Shown here: in pieces, positions 52,990 to 61,080 of the stretch
Layout: each line of letters opens with the position of its first letter
Numbering within the stretch: the first letter of the stretch is position 1
Source of the DNA: Streptomyces sp. NBC_01454
GTDB lineage: Bacteria > Actinomycetota > Actinomycetes > Streptomycetales > Streptomycetaceae
Direction: 5' to 3'
Length of the DNA stretch: 64,000 nucleotides
NCBI RefSeq assembly: GCF_036227565.1
Contig: NZ_CP109460.1
Location: forward strand, 6,262,001 to 6,326,000
Translations under genes and position numbers: made by a program
Notes under the pieces: generated by a model
What the model was told of the DNA's origin: nothing
The model's input: only the letters and a program-made list of their open reading frames with translations
Databases searched by the model: none

Positions 52990-53934
52990 GTGCGCGCGAT
53001 TGTGATGCGAGAATTCGGCGGTCCGGACGTGCTGCGGCTCGAGGACGTTCCCGAACCCGCGCCCCGCGGCGGCCACTCGCTGGTCGAGGTCGCCCTGGCC
53101 GGTGTCAACTACGCGGATGTGCACGTACGGGAGGACTCCTACCTCGCGCCCGTCGAGCTGCCGTACGTACCCGGCAACGAGGTCGTGGGGACGGTGGACG
53201 GCACCCGGCGCGTCGTCGGGCTGTGCCGCGGCGGCGGCTACGCGGAGCGGGCGCTGCTGCACCGCCGGGTCACCTGGGACGTGCCCGACGCCATCAGCGA
53301 CGCACAGGCCGTCGCCCTGGCGCTGCAGGGCAACAGCGCCTGGCATCTGCTCTTCACCTCGCTGCGCCTCACCCGGGGCGAGACCGTCGTCGTGCCGGCC
53401 GCGGCGGGCGGTGTCGGCTCGCTGGCCGTCCAGCTCGCCGCGCACGCCGGGGCCCGGGTCATCGGACTCGCCAGCTCCCCGGAAAAGCGCAAGCTGGCCG
53501 AGGAGTTGGGCGCCCACGCGGTGGTCGACTCGACCGCCGAGGACCTGACCGAGCGCATCCTGGACGCGGCCGGCGGCCCGGTCGCGGCGGCGCTGGAGAT
53601 GACCGGCGGGGCCACCTTCGAGCGGACCCTCGCCGCCGTCGCGTCGCGCGGCCGGCTGGCCGTGTACGGGTTCGCCGGCGGCGAGCTGGCGAGCGTGCCC
53701 ACCCGGGAGCTGATGGAGCGGAGCATCACCGTCTCGGGCTTTTGGCTGCCGCAGCTCTACGCGGACCGTACGGCACTGCCGACGTCCATGCGGGCCCTGT
53801 TCGACGCGGTCGCCGACGGCAGCCTCACGCCGCTCACCGGCGCCGTCCACGGGCTGGGTGAGGCGGCGCGGGCGCACCGCGAGCTGGCTGCCCGTACCCC
53901 GACCGGGAAACTGGCGCTCGAGGTCGCCCGATAA
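52990..53934 (+). CDS. Zinc-independent NADPH:quinone oxidoreductase, MDR superfamily
   Basis: A 314-aa medium-chain dehydrogenase/reductase of the QOR group. N-terminal catalytic domain MREFGGPDVLRLEDVPEPAP and GVNYADVHVRE, then Rossmann motif VVPAAAGGVGSLAVQLAAHAGARVIG (about residues 137-162) and C-terminal RAHRELAARTPTGKLAL. No zinc-ligand Cys cluster. It would reduce quinones or enones with NADPH. GTG 52990 with GAGGGAGAG upstream. Divergent from the FAD oxidoreductase; an IclR-type regulator follows. Confidence 0.9.
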   Translation: MRAIVMREFGGPDVLRLEDVPEPAPRGGHSLVEVALAGVNYADVHVREDSYLAPVELPYVPGNEVVGTVDGTRRVVGLCRGGGYAERALLHRRVTWDVPDAISDAQAVALALQGNSAWHLLFTSLRLTRGETVVVPAAAGGVGSLAVQLAAHAGARVIGLASSPEKRKLAEELGAHAVVDSTAEDLTERILDAAGGPVAAALEMTGGATFERTLAAVASRGRLAVYGFAGGELASVPTRELMERSITVSGFWLPQLYADRTALPTSMRALFDAVADGSLTPLTGAVHGLGEAARAHRELAARTPTGKLALEVAR

Positions 53935-54087
53935 TTCCGGTAGCCCGGGGCGCCCGACGGGCAGAACGGCTGCGGGAGCCGACGCCGGGGCCGGCCGTCG
54001 GCAACCACGGGCGACGGGGGGACCGGCTCGCGCCGTACAAGCCGTGCGCCTTCGGGCGCGGATCATTGTCAGGGGAGAGAGCACACC

Positions 54088-55032
54088 ATGGGCCAACGCA
54101 CCACAGCCTCGGGACCGTCGGCCTCGGCCTCGGCCACCGCACCCGACCCCGCTTCGGGCACCACCGCCCGGGCGCCGGGGACCGCGGGCCACGCCAAGAA
54201 GCCGCGCCAGGTAGCCAAGGGTGCGTCGTCCGCGGGCTCCCGGACGTCGGGATCCGGCCATGCCGAGCGGGTCTTCCTCGTGCAGACGGCGTTCGCCGAA
54301 CTTGGCGGCTGCGCACACGGGCCCGGTGAGATCGCCGAGTTCACCGGCCTGGACGACTCCGTCGTCTACCGCATCCTGCAGTCCGGCATCTACCAGCGGA
54401 TCTTCGAGCGGGTGGACCGCGGCCTCTACCGGCTGCGGACCTCGGCCGCCCAGCTCGCCTTCACCGCGCTCGATCACCGGCTCGACGGCGCCCAGACCGT
54501 GCTGCGCGAGCTGCGGAAGGTCACCGACGGGGGGCTGGCCTTCCTCTACATGGTGGCGCCCTTCTCCGGCGCGCAGCGTCAGTGCGTCGACATGGCCGTC
54601 GGCGACTCCGATCTCGCGGAGCTGGGAATGACGCCGCGCGATGTGCTGTCCGTGACGCGTTCCCTGCGCACCGGGGCCTCCGGGCGGACGATCCTCGCCT
54701 ACCTGCCCGAGGTGCTGCAGCAGCGGGTGCTGGCCGAGCCCGTGCCCGACCAGGCGGGACCGGGCGTCTACCGGGACAACGACGCGCTGGTCGCCTCGCT
54801 CGCGGAGGTGCGCGATCTCGGCCATGCCCTGGGGTACGAGGAGTGCATGGCCGGATGGAACTCCTGCGCGGCGCCGATCATGTGGGACGGTTCCATCATG
54901 GGAGCGGTGCTGCTCCTCAAGCTCAAGTCCGTCATGCCGGTGGCCCCCGACAGCGTCATCGAGGCGACGAAGGAGGCGGCCGCCGTCCTCAGCCGCTACG
55001 GAGCCGCCCGGCCGTCCGCGAACCAGGCCTGA
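54088..55032 (+). CDS. IclR-family transcriptional regulator
   Basis: A 314-aa regulator. After a disordered Ser/Ala/Pro-rich N-terminus (about 1-55), a winged helix follows (AERVFLVQTAFAELGGCAHGPGEIAEFTGLDDSVVYRIL, about 58-110), then an IclR effector domain with LRELRKVTDGG, SLRTGASGRTILAYLPEV and CAAPIMWDGSIMGAVLLL. It is 153 bp after the quinone oxidoreductase on the same strand and could control it. Effector unknown. Confidence 0.82.
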   Translation: MGQRTTASGPSASASATAPDPASGTTARAPGTAGHAKKPRQVAKGASSAGSRTSGSGHAERVFLVQTAFAELGGCAHGPGEIAEFTGLDDSVVYRILQSGIYQRIFERVDRGLYRLRTSAAQLAFTALDHRLDGAQTVLRELRKVTDGGLAFLYMVAPFSGAQRQCVDMAVGDSDLAELGMTPRDVLSVTRSLRTGASGRTILAYLPEVLQQRVLAEPVPDQAGPGVYRDNDALVASLAEVRDLGHALGYEECMAGWNSCAAPIMWDGSIMGAVLLLKLKSVMPVAPDSVIEATKEAAAVLSRYGAARPSANQA

Positions 55033-55131
55033 ACCACGGCGCCGGGCCGCCGGCCCGCCCATGAACCCGTTCGCCTCGGCCCCGCGGCACCTGCCGCCCG
55101 AGGACGGACCGATGGCACCCAGGGAGGTCTG

Positions 55132-55581
55132 ATGGAACCGGAGTTGGCGGCGCTCGCCACGGCGGGGGCGACGGCGCTGGTGCAGCAGATGGCGACGGAC
55201 GGCTGGACGGCGGTCCGCCGCAGAATGGCGGTCTTCCTCGCCCGGCACCGGGGCACGGACGACGAGGAGGCCCTCGCCGGTGAGCTGGAGGCCTCGCGCG
55301 CCGATCTGGCGGCGGCCCGGCAGGAGGGCGACGAGAGCGGGGCGGCCGAGGTGGCCGCGGCCTGGCGGCTGCGACTGCGGCGGCTGCTGAGCGAGGACCC
55401 GGCCGCGGCGGCCGAACTGCGCGCGCTGCTCGACGAGGTGGCTCCCGAGAAGGAGCGCGGAACCGTGGGGGAGTTGCACAACACCGTCAGCGGCGGGGTA
55501 CAGCTCAGTCCGGTGATCCAGGCGGGCGTCATCTCCCGCCTCGACTTCACCACCGGGCCGAACCCGCCGCCGCCCGGCTGA
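55132..55581 (+). CDS. Conserved protein resembling conflict-system accessory modules
   Basis: A 149-aa protein of no firm family. The first half is helical and Ala/Arg/Glu-rich (LAALATAGATALVQQMATDGW, then VFLARHRGTDDEEALAGELE). The C-terminal segment LHNTVSGGVQLSPVIQAGVI resembles a motif I recall in actinobacterial NB-ARC, TPR and protease conflict-system proteins. No signal peptide. 99 bp after the IclR gene and 42 bp before the uridine-kinase-like gene, so perhaps co-transcribed. Confidence 0.6.
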   Translation: MEPELAALATAGATALVQQMATDGWTAVRRRMAVFLARHRGTDDEEALAGELEASRADLAAARQEGDESGAAEVAAAWRLRLRRLLSEDPAAAAELRALLDEVAPEKERGTVGELHNTVSGGVQLSPVIQAGVISRLDFTTGPNPPPPG

Positions 55582-55623
55582 CACGGGGCGCCCTCGCGCC
55601 GCGGGTCCGGGCAGAATGGCGGG

Positions 55624-56262
55624 GTGCGGCTCGAAGCGATCACCTGGGAACGGCTCACCGACGCGCTCGCCGAGCGCCTCGTGGCGATGCCGGCGAAGGA
55701 CGGGAGCCCCTGGCTGCGGGTGGCCGTGGACGGGGCACCCGCGGCCTCGCCGGGCGATCTGGCCGGCCGGCTCGCCGAGGCGCTGCGGATGCGGGGGCGG
55801 GCGGTGCACAAGGCCGGCACCTTCGGCTTTCTGCGCCCGGCCTCGCTGCGGCTCGAATACGGCCGTGAGGATCCCGACGCCTTCCACGACGAGTGGTTCG
55901 ACCGGCAGGCACTGTGGCGCGAGGTGTTCCAGCCGCTGGACCCGGGTGGCAGCGGGCGGGTGCTGCCCGATCTGTGGGATCCGGTCGCGGACCGGGCGAC
56001 CCGCAGCGGATACGTCGAACTTCCGCACGGCGGTGTCCTGTTGCTGCACGGCCCGCTGCTGCTCGGTCACTGGTTTCCCTTCGATCTCTCGGTGCATCTG
56101 AAACTGTCACCCGCCGCGCTCGCCCGCCGCACCCCGGAGAGCGAGCGCTGGACGCTGCCCGCGTTCGCACGCTACGAGGCCGAGACCCGGCCCGAGGAGG
56201 CGGCGGACATCGTCGTACGTGCCGACGACCCCCGGCGCCCGGCCTGGAACGGGACGTCCTGA
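55624..56262 (+). CDS. Uridine-kinase-like protein with degenerate P-loop
   Basis: A 212-aa protein resembling streptomycete proteins annotated as uridine kinase (ITWERLTDALAERLV, VAVDGAPAASPGDLAGRLAEAL, GFLRPASLRLEYGRED, LLLHGPLLLGHWFPFDLSVHL). At the Walker A position it has GAPAASPGD in place of GxxGxGK[ST], so the Lys is missing and phosphate transfer is doubtful. GTG 55624. Likely a catalytically altered paralogue; role unknown. Confidence 0.78.
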   Translation: MRLEAITWERLTDALAERLVAMPAKDGSPWLRVAVDGAPAASPGDLAGRLAEALRMRGRAVHKAGTFGFLRPASLRLEYGREDPDAFHDEWFDRQALWREVFQPLDPGGSGRVLPDLWDPVADRATRSGYVELPHGGVLLLHGPLLLGHWFPFDLSVHLKLSPAALARRTPESERWTLPAFARYEAETRPEEAADIVVRADDPRRPAWNGTS

Positions 56263-56310
56263 GCGCCCGGTCCGGCCCCTGGACGCCCGTCCGGCCCGGT
56301 CGCCCGGGAC

Positions 56311-57741
56311 TCAAACGAGCTGCCGTATCTCCCCGCGGACGCGGTAGAAGCCGCCCGGGGCCGCCGCCAGATCATCGACGGCAAACCGCGCCCCGGCCCG
56401 GCGGATGTGGCGCGGGAACTGCACGTTCCAGGCGGGGTCATGACCGCCGGAGACGACATGGACCCGCAGCCGGCCGCCCTCCTGCACGCACTCCACCACG
56501 ATCCCCGAGGCGTCGGCCGCGGCCACCGTCCGCACCGAGGCCGACGGGGTGTATGTCGGCAGCGCGGCGGCCGACTTCACCTCCCGGGCGAGAGGCACCG
56601 TGCCCGACCGGGCGGCGGTGACGGCGGCGTCGCTCGCGTCCACACACACCAGGGACCCGTCGGTGGTGACCAGGTACAGCTTCTCGTCCAGATACTGCAT
56701 CGACAGGGCCGATCCGCCGCCGGTGCCCAGCTTCCACAGGCGGGTGCCGTCGGCGGCGAAGCAGTACACCGAAGAGGCCGAGTCACCCGCGAAGACATAG
56801 CGGCCGCCGGGAGCCGTCGCGCAGGAGTAGACCACCGTGTCGCACCGGTAGGTGGCTTCCGGCGTCCCATCGTCCTTGGCCAGCCGCTGGACCACGCGCC
56901 GGTCGGTGCCGGCGTACACCGCATGGTCCTCCTGCCAGCCGAACAGCACCGCACCGTTGGTCGGTGTGTGCCACAACTCGCGGCTGCCGTCGGCGCGGTA
57001 GGCCGTCACCCCGCGGTGGTGGCCGTGGTAGACGGCGCGTTCGTCCCGCCGCACCATCCAGGCGTGTGCGCCCGCGCTGCGCCGTGACCACTGGAACTCG
57101 TCCTCGTGGTCGATGACCGTCAGCCCGCCGTCGCGGTCGGCGACATGGAGGACGCCCTCGCGGATGTCCAGCCAGAAGATGTCGACATCGGGGGCGATGT
57201 CATAGGCGGCGAAGGGGACCTTCGACGAGAGGTCGTAGACCGTTCCGTCGTCACAGCCGGCGTAGATCCAGAAGTCGTCGGCCACCAGGCACTTGACGCC
57301 GTCGGGCAGCTGATAGTGCGCCAGTACCTCGCCGTCGTGACCCAGGGTGTAGACGTCGCCGTGCTGATTGCCGACCCAGCAGCGGTCCTCCGCGACATGG
57401 ATGCCGAACGCCGACGCGCCGGTGCGAAAGCGCCACAGCACCGGTGCGACCGCGCGGGCCGTCGAGGGCGTGGAGGTGACCTGGCGCCGTGTCACCGGGC
57501 GGGCGGACCGCTGTCCCTGTACCGCCGGTGCGTAGCCCTTGCGGACCTTCTCGCCGATCTTCCGCGCGGCCGCGGCCCGCGCTTTCTCCCCCGTCGGGAA
57601 CGTCGAGGTCTGCTGCTGGCCGCCGGCGCCGATCCGTCCGTAGCGCACCGAGACCACCGTGCCCCGCACCGTCACCTCGTAGAACTTGGGGGCACCGCCG
57701 CCCTCTTGCGACAGTTCCAGATATGTCCTGCCCTCGGACAT
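56311..57741 (-). CDS. WGR-domain / beta-propeller protein
   Basis: A 476-aa protein with an N-terminal WGR domain (about residues 5-70: YLELSQEGGGAPKFYEVTVRG then YGRIGAGGQ, TSTFPTGEKARAAAARKIGEKVRKGY), known from PARP and MolR proteins for DNA or nucleic-acid binding, then a linker and a PQQ/WD40-like beta-propeller with repeated blades (WVGNQHGDVYTLG, IYAGCDDGTVYDLSS, VYAGTDRRVVQRL, FAGDSASSVYCFA). ATG 57741 has GGGGAGGGGAG upstream. An exact PafBC-type promoter lies 48 nt before the start. Function unknown; damage response is suggested. Confidence 0.85.
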   Translation of the reverse strand: MSEGRTYLELSQEGGGAPKFYEVTVRGTVVSVRYGRIGAGGQQQTSTFPTGEKARAAAARKIGEKVRKGYAPAVQGQRSARPVTRRQVTSTPSTARAVAPVLWRFRTGASAFGIHVAEDRCWVGNQHGDVYTLGHDGEVLAHYQLPDGVKCLVADDFWIYAGCDDGTVYDLSSKVPFAAYDIAPDVDIFWLDIREGVLHVADRDGGLTVIDHEDEFQWSRRSAGAHAWMVRRDERAVYHGHHRGVTAYRADGSRELWHTPTNGAVLFGWQEDHAVYAGTDRRVVQRLAKDDGTPEATYRCDTVVYSCATAPGGRYVFAGDSASSVYCFAADGTRLWKLGTGGGSALSMQYLDEKLYLVTTDGSLVCVDASDAAVTAARSGTVPLAREVKSAAALPTYTPSASVRTVAAADASGIVVECVQEGGRLRVHVVSGGHDPAWNVQFPRHIRRAGARFAVDDLAAAPGGFYRVRGEIRQLV

Positions 57742-57788
57742 GGTGCTCCCCTCCCCGGGCGGCCCCACGGCCGTCCCCCGCGGAAAAA

Positions 57789-57811
57789 ACCGTACGGCCG
57801 ACCACTGACAA
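57789..57811 (-). promoter_or_regulatory. PafBC-type promoter for the WGR/propeller gene, exact match
   Basis: On the minus strand TTGTCAGTG (57803-57811), 8-nt spacer, TACGGT (57789-57794), an exact fit to TTGTCRGTG-N8-TANNNT, 48 nt upstream of the start codon. Confidence 0.75.
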
Positions 57812-57877
57812 CGGATCATGGAACGCCGATCGCGGGCCGCTGATCAGCGCGTTCGCGACGGCGGTTAGCGTGAGCGC

Positions 57878-58339
57878 GTGACGACTTCATTCAACGCACC
57901 CGATGAGCCCGACGCGCTGCCCGGCAGTCAGGGGCCGGCCGCGACCGTGGAGGCGCAGCCGCGCTCCATCGGTACCGTGACCATGACCTATGCGCCCGAC
58001 CCCGACGGCGACCCGGATCCCGGAGAGATCGTGTGGACCTGGGTGCCCTACGAGGAGAACGACGGCCGCGGCAAGGACCGTCCGGTGCTGGTCGTCGCCC
58101 GTGAGGCGGGCGGAACGCTGCTGGCCGTGCAGCTGTCCAGCAAGGGCCACCACAACGACCGGGAATGGGTGCCCCTGGGCGCCGGCCCGTGGGACCGCGC
58201 GGGGCGCGACTCCTGGGTGGCCGTGGACCGGGTGCTGCGGGTGCATCCGGCCGGGATGCGGCGCGAGGCCTGCGCACTGGACCGCGGCCGCTTCAACCTC
58301 GTCGTCAACCGGCTGCGCGAGCGCTACGGCTGGCGCTGA
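57878..58339 (+). CDS. PemK/MazF-like protein
   Basis: A 153-aa protein. After a 45-residue acidic N-terminal extension, a PemK/MazF-type domain follows: PGEIVWTWVPYEENDGRGKDRPVLVVARE, LLAVQLSSKGHH and VDRVLRVHPAG. Family members are mRNA-cleaving toxins paired with a small antitoxin. No antitoxin gene is adjacent (WGR gene upstream is divergent; DUF1697 follows in convergent orientation), so it may be a domesticated or solitary member. GTG 57878 start. Confidence 0.8.
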   Translation: MTTSFNAPDEPDALPGSQGPAATVEAQPRSIGTVTMTYAPDPDGDPDPGEIVWTWVPYEENDGRGKDRPVLVVAREAGGTLLAVQLSSKGHHNDREWVPLGAGPWDRAGRDSWVAVDRVLRVHPAGMRREACALDRGRFNLVVNRLRERYGWR

Positions 58340-58354
58340 CGGCCGCCCCCGGGG

Positions 58355-58897
58355 TCAGGCCTCCGCCAGGGCCAGGAGCTTGCTGACGGTGTTCCAGTTA
58401 CGGGCGGTGGCCGTCACCCCGAGCCGGGCGCGGCTCACGGTCTCGGCGAGCTTGGAGCGCCCGGTGCCACCGGGGCACCACAGATACAGTTCGCGCCCGA
58501 TCAGGCGGTACTGATCGGGCGCGAACGCCGCCGGGTCGAGCGCGTCCAGTCGCGAGGTGTCGGCCGGCACGTCCGACAGGAACGTCACATGGAGGGTCTT
58601 GGGCTCCGGCACGGCCTGCGGGAACGGATTCGCGGCGACGGCGGCGGCCAGCTCCTCGGCCGTCCGGACCACGACCGGCACCGTCAGCCCGAGCTCGGCG
58701 GCGATCCGGTCGTGCAGCATCCGGGCCGTCTCCTCCGGCGGCGTACCGGGGTCGGCGAAGACGATATTGCCGGTCTGCAGCAGGACCGAGACGTCCTTCA
58801 GGCCCAGGGACTCGGCCAGCTCCAGCTGTCCGGCCTTGGGGAAGGAGTTGTGTCCGCCGACGTTGATGCCGCGGAGCAGAGCGATCTGACGGGACAT
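58355..58897 (-). CDS. DUF1697 protein
   Basis: A 180-aa protein matching DUF1697 (pfam family of unknown function): RQIALLRGINVGGHNSFP at the start, VSVLLQTGNIVFADPGTPPEE and a C-terminal SRARLGVTATARNWNTVSKLLALA, which is the family signature. ATG 58897. Its 3' end is 15 bp from the convergent PemK-like gene. Function unknown. Confidence 0.9.
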   Translation of the reverse strand: MSRQIALLRGINVGGHNSFPKAGQLELAESLGLKDVSVLLQTGNIVFADPGTPPEETARMLHDRIAAELGLTVPVVVRTAEELAAAVAANPFPQAVPEPKTLHVTFLSDVPADTSRLDALDPAAFAPDQYRLIGRELYLWCPGGTGRSKLAETVSRARLGVTATARNWNTVSKLLALAEA

Positions 58898-58949
58898 GAC
58901 ACTGCCATTCGTGGGAGCCGGACTCGGGGCGGACGGACGACGGACGGAA

Positions 58950-59540
58950 TCAGAAGAGCGGAGCGGGCAGCACACCTTCCAGGGCCAGCAGCAGGCGCTT
59001 GGTCTCCAGACCCCCGCCGAAACCGCCGATCCCGCCGTCACTGGCCACCACACGGTGGCAGGGCACGATCACCGGCAGCGGGTTGGAGCCCATCGCGGCG
59101 CCCACCGCGCGGGCCGCGCCCGGCTCCCCGACCCGGTCGGCGAGATCCTGATAGCCGACGACGCCGCCATAGGGGACATCGCAGGCCAGGATCCGCAGGA
59201 CACGGGCGGAGAACCCGGAGGACAGCGACCAGTCCAGCGGGACGGTGAAGGTCCGCAGCCCGCCGGCGAAATAGGCGGACAGCTCGGAGACGGCCGTCGC
59301 CAGATGCGGTATGCCGGTGAGCGGCGGCCCGCCGAAGAGCTGCTCCAGAGGGGTCAGCGCGCGGCGGGCCGTGCGCGCGTCGGCATGGAAGACGACCTGG
59401 ACCAGGCCCGTGCCGGTCGCGGCGAGCAGCAGCGGACCGATGGGCGTCTCCAGCCGCGTCCAGGCCCAGTCGCGCCGGGTCGTCTCCGGTGCCGCGTCCG
59501 GCGCGGCCGCCGGCGGGGAATCCTGCTCTTCGTGCGTCAC
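58950..59540 (-). CDS. ogt: Methylated-DNA-protein-cysteine methyltransferase
   Basis: A 196-aa Ogt-type alkyltransferase that removes methyl groups from O6-methylguanine and O4-methylthymine by transfer to its own Cys. N-terminal Methyltransf_1N domain, then VPYGGVVGYQDLADRVGEP and the active site NPLPVIVPCHRVVASDG with Cys acceptor, and GGFGGGLETKRLLLALE. GTG 59540 lies 6 nt after a PafBC-type -10 box, implying a leaderless transcript. No Ada regulatory domain is fused. Confidence 0.93.
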   Translation of the reverse strand: MTHEEQDSPPAAAPDAAPETTRRDWAWTRLETPIGPLLLAATGTGLVQVVFHADARTARRALTPLEQLFGGPPLTGIPHLATAVSELSAYFAGGLRTFTVPLDWSLSSGFSARVLRILACDVPYGGVVGYQDLADRVGEPGAARAVGAAMGSNPLPVIVPCHRVVASDGGIGGFGGGLETKRLLLALEGVLPAPLF

Positions 59541-59546
59541 CTGTTC

Positions 59547-59569
59547 AGGGTAGGACGCACCACTGACAA
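59547..59569 (-). promoter_or_regulatory. PafBC-type promoter for ogt, exact match
   Basis: On the minus strand TTGTCAGTG (59561-59569), 8-nt spacer, TACCCT (59547-59552), followed 6 nt later by the GTG start. Exact fit to TTGTCRGTG-N8-TANNNT. Confidence 0.75.
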
Positions 59570-59626
59570 CGCGGCCGGGAACGGACCGGCACCGGCCGCC
59601 GGCCCCGCCCCGCGCCCGCCCGGACG

Positions 59627-60511
59627 TCAGTCGTCGTCCTCGCCTCCCACGGCGGCCCGCACCACGTCGGGCTTGTTGCTGATGATGCCGTCGACGCCCA
59701 GGCCGGCGACCTTGACCGCGGTCGCCGGGTCGTCGACGGTCCAGGTGTACAGGTCCAGCGGCCGGCGGTGCGGGCCCTTCAGACCGTGGACGGCGGCCAC
59801 GTAGTCCCGGGTGACCGCGGTGTGGACGGGGTTGATCTGGTCGCAGTACTTCGCGAACTTCGGGAGGTCGGCGACGGACGGATTGCCGAGGAAGCCCGTC
59901 CTGACCTCCGGCTGCAGCCTGTGCACCGTCTTGATGGCATCCGCGTTGAAGCTCTGGATGACCAGCCGGTCCTTGAGGTGCGCGCTGTTCAGCCACCCCG
60001 CGCCGCGTAGCTCCCGCAGGGTCTCCCGTTCGATGCCCGGGTAGAGCTCCGGGGACTTCAGCTCCATCAGCAGGCTCTGGTCGTTGTGCTCGACCTCGTC
60101 CATGTAGTCCTCGAGGGTCGGCACCCGCTCCCCTTTGAACTTCGCTCCGAACCAGCTGCCCGCGTCCAGTTTCTCGATCTCGCGGAGCGTGAAGTCCGAC
60201 ACGTTCCACGGGGACCGGTCGGGAAAGACCTGCTCCACGTTGGTCGTCCGGGCGAGCGAGCTGTCATGGAGGATGACCAGCTCGCCGTCCTTGGTGCGCT
60301 GGACATCGTTCTCGACCCATTCGAACCCGAGCCGGGCGGCGGCGTCGATCGAGGCGAGCGTGTTCTCGGGGGCGTACGACGCGGCACCGCGGTGGGCGAC
60401 CATCACCGGAGGGTGTCCGTGCGGCGCGGCCTGGGCGGCCGGGGAGAGGACGAGCGCGGACAGACCCAGGAGCGCACCGGCGGCGACGGTGGCGACGGGG
60501 CGGATACGCAT
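59627..60511 (-). CDS. Secreted glycerophosphodiester phosphodiesterase
   Basis: A 294-aa secreted GDPD. ATG 60511 has GAGGAG 5 nt upstream and gives a signal peptide (MRIRPVATVAAGALLGLSALVLSPAAQA). The catalytic barrel begins VMVAHRGAASYAPENTLASI with the conserved HR and EN pair, then WVENDVQRTKDGELVILHD and the C-terminal YTWTVDDPATA. It would cleave glycerophosphodiesters outside the cell, yielding glycerol-3-phosphate. A cluster of GACGT repeats lies directly upstream and may be a PhoP site. Confidence 0.9.
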   Translation of the reverse strand: MRIRPVATVAAGALLGLSALVLSPAAQAAPHGHPPVMVAHRGAASYAPENTLASIDAAARLGFEWVENDVQRTKDGELVILHDSSLARTTNVEQVFPDRSPWNVSDFTLREIEKLDAGSWFGAKFKGERVPTLEDYMDEVEHNDQSLLMELKSPELYPGIERETLRELRGAGWLNSAHLKDRLVIQSFNADAIKTVHRLQPEVRTGFLGNPSVADLPKFAKYCDQINPVHTAVTRDYVAAVHGLKGPHRRPLDLYTWTVDDPATAVKVAGLGVDGIISNKPDVVRAAVGGEDDD

Positions 60512-60524
60512 ACGGACTCCTCGT

Positions 60525-60558
60525 GACGTCATGGACGTGAACTGACGTGAAGTGACGT
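60525..60558. promoter_or_regulatory. Four GACGT repeats at 9-10 bp spacing upstream of the GDPD gene
   Basis: GACGT recurs at 60525, 60534, 60544 and 60554, on the minus strand reading TTCACGTCA-GTTCACGTCC. PhoP boxes of Streptomyces are direct repeats based on GTTCACC, and phosphodiesterase genes are classic PhoP targets. The usual PHO repeat is 11 bp, so the fit is partial. Confidence 0.4.
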
Positions 60559-60560
60559 GT

Positions 60561-61080
60561 ACCGGGGTCGGACGGACGGAGGCTCGCAGCCGGGCCGTAG
60601 CGGCAGGCGGTGGTGCGGTGGCCGGGTGCTGAACGGGACGTGGCCGGGGTTCCGTGCCGGAGCGTCGCGCAGTTGCAGGTCGCCTGGATCAGCTCTGCGA
60701 CAGACGTACGCCCCGACGCCGTCCAACTTGCCGGAGCCACGGCATCCGCGCATCTTGACCGATGATGCGTCACCCGTCGTGCTTCTGAACGGTTTTGGTC
60801 GAACACCCCGCAGGCCGGCCCGGCGCGGTCGGCTCGCGGACCCGCCCCCGGGATCACGGAACCGGGCCGCGGTGCGACCGGTCCCGGACCGGGCGGTCTG
60901 CCGGGTGCCCGGCGTCGGCCCCGGCCCCGGCGGCGTGCTGCGGCCGGGGCCGCGCCACTCCGCGGCGAACGCAGAACGCGCCGCGCTGTCCGCCGCCCCG
61001 CGCCGGCCGGGCCCCGCCGGCCCTCGCGGGAGGCTTCCCTCATCCTGCAAAGACGCAGGTCAGGGCGCTACTCGCATCGG
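60561..61080. other. Non-coding gap upstream of uvrB
   Basis: No supported gene in about 520 bases. A lower-GC tract around 60720-60800 (containing TTGACC at 60759) may hold a promoter. The last bases run into the uvrB promoter. Confidence 0.45.

Noticed and set aside
52824..53861. Alternative plus-strand frame across the quinone oxidoreductase
   Set aside because: Arg-rich shadow frame; the MDR protein in the overlapping frame has clear motifs and its own ribosome-binding site.
54065..54087. PafBC-type promoter before the IclR gene (TTGTCAGGG)
   Set aside because: One mismatch in the 9-mer and no TANNNT at 8 nt spacing.
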